From positions 124,001 through 188,000 of the forward strand of contig PNMZ01000001.1 in assembly GCA_013823945.1 (NCBI GenBank): a stretch of DNA of 64,000 nucleotides, read 5' to 3'. A model generated the notes under the pieces. The model was not told the DNA's origin. It made no database searches and saw only the letters and a list, made by a program, of their open reading frames with translations. Source of the DNA: a bacterium. Lineage in GTDB: Bacteria; Armatimonadota; Fimbriimonadia; Fimbriimonadales; Fimbriimonadaceae. A program made the position numbers and the translations under genes. Positions 62,360 through 64,000 of the stretch are shown one piece after another. Numbering within the stretch: position 1 is the first letter of the stretch; every line of letters begins with the position of its first letter.

Positions 62360-62366
62360 TACTCTT

Positions 62367-62447
62367 CTCCCCCTCTCCGATTTAATAGAGTTTTAAGTCA
62401 TTTTTCCCCCTCTCCGTTTCAATGGAGAGGGGGATCAAGGGGGGGAG
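62367..62447. repeat. Two adjacent palindromic elements (partial and full)
   Basis: A partial copy (CTCCCCCTCTCCGATTTAAT, 62367-62386) is followed by a full one at 62406-62435 (CCCCCTCTCC, GTTTCAAT, GGAGAGGGGG). The ATG inside the second copy at 62422 is in frame with the next gene. Confidence 0.8.
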
Positions 62448-62463
62448 GAAGGGTTTTTCGGTT

Positions 62464-62469
62464 CATAAT
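62464..62469 (+). promoter_or_regulatory. Putative -10 element of the nuclease-like gene
   Basis: CATAAT lies exactly 6 bases before the ATG at 62476. This argues against the in-frame ATG at 62422. Confidence 0.45.
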
Positions 62470-62475
62470 GTATGG

Positions 62476-63441
62476 ATGGATGTAATAAATATCCTAAACA
62501 GTCTCGCAAAATCTCGACCAATCTTCTATTCCGAAGCTGATTTTCAGCATGCCTTTGCTTGGGCCGCAAAGTCGCTCTACATGTGTGAACCCCGGCTCGA
62601 AGTCAGAATGATCCACACTTCTTCGCGTGCCTCATTGGACTTACTCCTAAATCTTCCCGGTGAAAAAATCGGCTTTGAATTTAAGTATAAAACCAGCCCA
62701 ATTTCAGCAGCGATATATGGAGAAGTCTTTTCCCTACTAAATCAAGGGGCGCTTGATATCTTTCGTTATGATTGCATCAAGGATATATCGCGTTTGGAAA
62801 ATGCAATTGGATCGGGCCAGATTTCCCGTGGCTACTTCATCCTGCTTACAAATGAACCAGCAGTCTGGTCTCGACCGATTCGAGAGGGCCACGCCGATGA
62901 TGAGTTCAAACTACATGAGAACGAAATTCTCGGCGGGGTACGAACCTGGGGCCCAGCTGCCGGTCCGGGAACAAGGAAAAACCGGGAGGACACGTTAACA
63001 CTGACTGGAGAGTATCAGTGCCACTGGTCTCCCTTTAGCCTGATACAAGGAGAGAAATTTGGCACGTTCAATTGCCTTGTAATTGAAGTTTCCACTCCAA
63101 GCTTTTCTATGCACTCATCAAACAAGACTAGCCGTCCAATCACTCGTTTATCCAAACCCCGAGCAAACTCGGGACGCTATTCAAAACTTACTGAATTTCT
63201 CTCCCAAACGGCAGAGAACCGAATCGAACTTACATTTGACCAAGTTCGGGAGATTGTCGGCAGCCTCCCTGCATCCGCCTACAATCACTCCGCTTATTGG
63301 TCTAACCACCCCTCTCATCCACCAGCGGTGGCTTGGCTCAGTGCAGGCTGGAAACAATCAAAGCTAGACTTTCTCGGTCAGCGAATCTGGCTCGAACGAA
63401 TCACCGACCACCCAACCCACTCAACGAAACCCCCTCAATAA
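62476..63441 (+). CDS. PD-(D/E)XK-nuclease-like protein with DUF7662-like C-terminus
   Basis: A 321 aa protein. Residues about 50-80 have ASLDLLLNLPGEKIGFEFKY, which fits the PD-(D/E)xK pattern (Asp, then Glu-x-Lys) seen in restriction-like nucleases. The last 85 residues (YSKLTEFLSQTAENRIELTF, VREIVGSLPASAYNHSAYWS, AVAWLSAGWKQSKLDFLGQR) follow the plan of DUF7662-type domains (basic, aromatic, Trp-x2-Gly-Trp). The gene sits alone, is AT-richer than its neighbours and lies just after repeats, so it may be accessory and perhaps defence-related. No partner gene is seen. The end overlaps the convergent permease gene by 41 bases. Confidence 0.65.
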   Translation: MDVINILNSLAKSRPIFYSEADFQHAFAWAAKSLYMCEPRLEVRMIHTSSRASLDLLLNLPGEKIGFEFKYKTSPISAAIYGEVFSLLNQGALDIFRYDCIKDISRLENAIGSGQISRGYFILLTNEPAVWSRPIREGHADDEFKLHENEILGGVRTWGPAAGPGTRKNREDTLTLTGEYQCHWSPFSLIQGEKFGTFNCLVIEVSTPSFSMHSSNKTSRPITRLSKPRANSGRYSKLTEFLSQTAENRIELTFDQVREIVGSLPASAYNHSAYWSNHPSHPPAVAWLSAGWKQSKLDFLGQRIWLERITDHPTHSTKPPQ

Positions 63442-64000
63442 AATACTTCTGCGCGAAGAAGAACAACAGCAACACCGGAATCGTCGACATCGTCGCAAAC
63501 GCCATCATCAACGCCTGATCCGTCCCCCGATCCGAAGCAAACAAACCCATCGCGTAACTCATCGGCATCTTCGCCGGCGTATTCACATAAATCAACGGAC
63601 CCATAAAGTTGTTCCAAGCCCCCATAAACGTCCAAATCGCAATCACCGCCAAAGCCGGCTTCACAAGCGGCAACATGATCTGCCAAAACGTCCGCCAATA
63701 CCCGCACCCATCAATCCGCGCTGCTTCCTCCAGCTCCATCGGAATCGTCCCAAAGAACTGCCGCAACAGAAACACATTAAACGCTCCCGCAAAGAACGTC
63801 GGCACCCAGATCGGCAAAAGCGAATCCATCCACCCTAAATTCGAGAAAATCAAGAACTGCGGCAACATCGTCACCGCCCCCGGCAACATCATCGTCATCA
63901 GCATCACAAAGAAAAGCTGATCCCGCCCCGGAAACCGCAACCGCGCAAACCCATAAGCCACAATCGAACAGCTCAAAACCGTTCCCAAAACGCTCATCCC
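63401..64000 (-). CDS. Sugar ABC transporter permease, MalG-like (partial)
   Basis: The C-terminal 199 residues of a binding-protein-dependent transport permease; the N-terminus is outside the window. The EAA motif EEAARIDGCGYWRTFWQIML followed by PLVKPAL is clear, as are FARLRFPGRDQLFF, LLRQFFGTIP and AIWTFMGAWNNFMGPLIYVN. The family length (about 275) suggests that about 75 residues are missing. It imports carbohydrates. Its partner permease and binding protein are likely upstream. Confidence 0.92.
   Translation of the reverse strand, partial: GMSVLGTVLSCSIVAYGFARLRFPGRDQLFFVMLMTMMLPGAVTMLPQFLIFSNLGWMDSLLPIWVPTFFAGAFNVFLLRQFFGTIPMELEEAARIDGCGYWRTFWQIMLPLVKPALAVIAIWTFMGAWNNFMGPLIYVNTPAKMPMSYAMGLFASDRGTDQALMMAFATMSTIPVLLLFFFAQKYFIEGVSLSGLGGR

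Overview
The window is 64 kb of a bacterial chromosome with about 58 protein genes, three tRNA genes and no rRNA, CRISPR array, prophage or insertion sequence that I can recognise. The genome looks diderm: there is an apolipoprotein N-acyltransferase, a PagL-like outer-membrane lipid A deacylase and many lipoproteins. One protein carries a PEP-CTERM tail. My best guess is a free-living member of Armatimonadota (Fimbriimonadia-like); this rests on general gene style and cannot be proved from the window. The + strand has more C than G everywhere, including across genes coded on the - strand, so the whole window probably lies in one replication arm with the - strand leading.

Layout. 0-5 kb: dnaG with a glycine-rich exported protein, thioredoxin, and a DUF2207 membrane protein. 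5-9 kb: a putative aminophosphonate cluster with an OPA-type MFS transporter, two PhnX-like HAD hydrolases and a TIGR03364-type FAD oxidoreductase on alternating strands. 9-16 kb: an altered metallophosphatase, spermidine synthase, a metzincin-like protease, two tiny helical proteins, a MarR regulator, an SDR, an AlkA-like glycosylase and PagL. 16-27 kb: der, a pair of long repeats, tRNA-Pro, lnt, tRNA-Cys, a TetR regulator with a visible operator, alr, serA, a YyaL-like protein fused to a DsbD-alpha-like domain, murJ, and a PDZ-hydrolase fusion. 28-37 kb: small exported and binding proteins, an aldo/keto reductase, a TPR protein, dut, the 5-oxoprolinase operon pxpBAC, a DCC thiol oxidoreductase, a hydrolase, an S41 protease and tRNA-Ala. 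37-45 kb: a lipoprotein, a large C25-like peptidase with a CWB2-like N-terminus, a PEP-CTERM protein, rsmE, rph, a glycosyltransferase and a MoxR ATPase. 45-52.4 kb: one plus-strand operon with a SecD-head-like protein, four related envelope proteins, RodA/FtsW and FtsK. 52-64 kb: a DUF4139 protein, cysteine desulfurase, a CPBP protease, DNA polymerase IV, a double ABC exporter operon, ndk, a nuclease-like orphan and the end of a sugar ABC permease.

The most unusual signals are regulatory and structural. At least fifteen genes have a -10-like hexamer (pattern YAnnnT in most) only 6-8 bases before the start codon, which points to widespread leaderless transcripts. The divergent dut and pxpB starts are only 19 bp apart and share one symmetric -10. 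A family of short palindromic elements is scattered between genes, and one copy sits in frame inside pxpB, where it adds about 40 residues. These signals were found by eye and need genome-scale confirmation.
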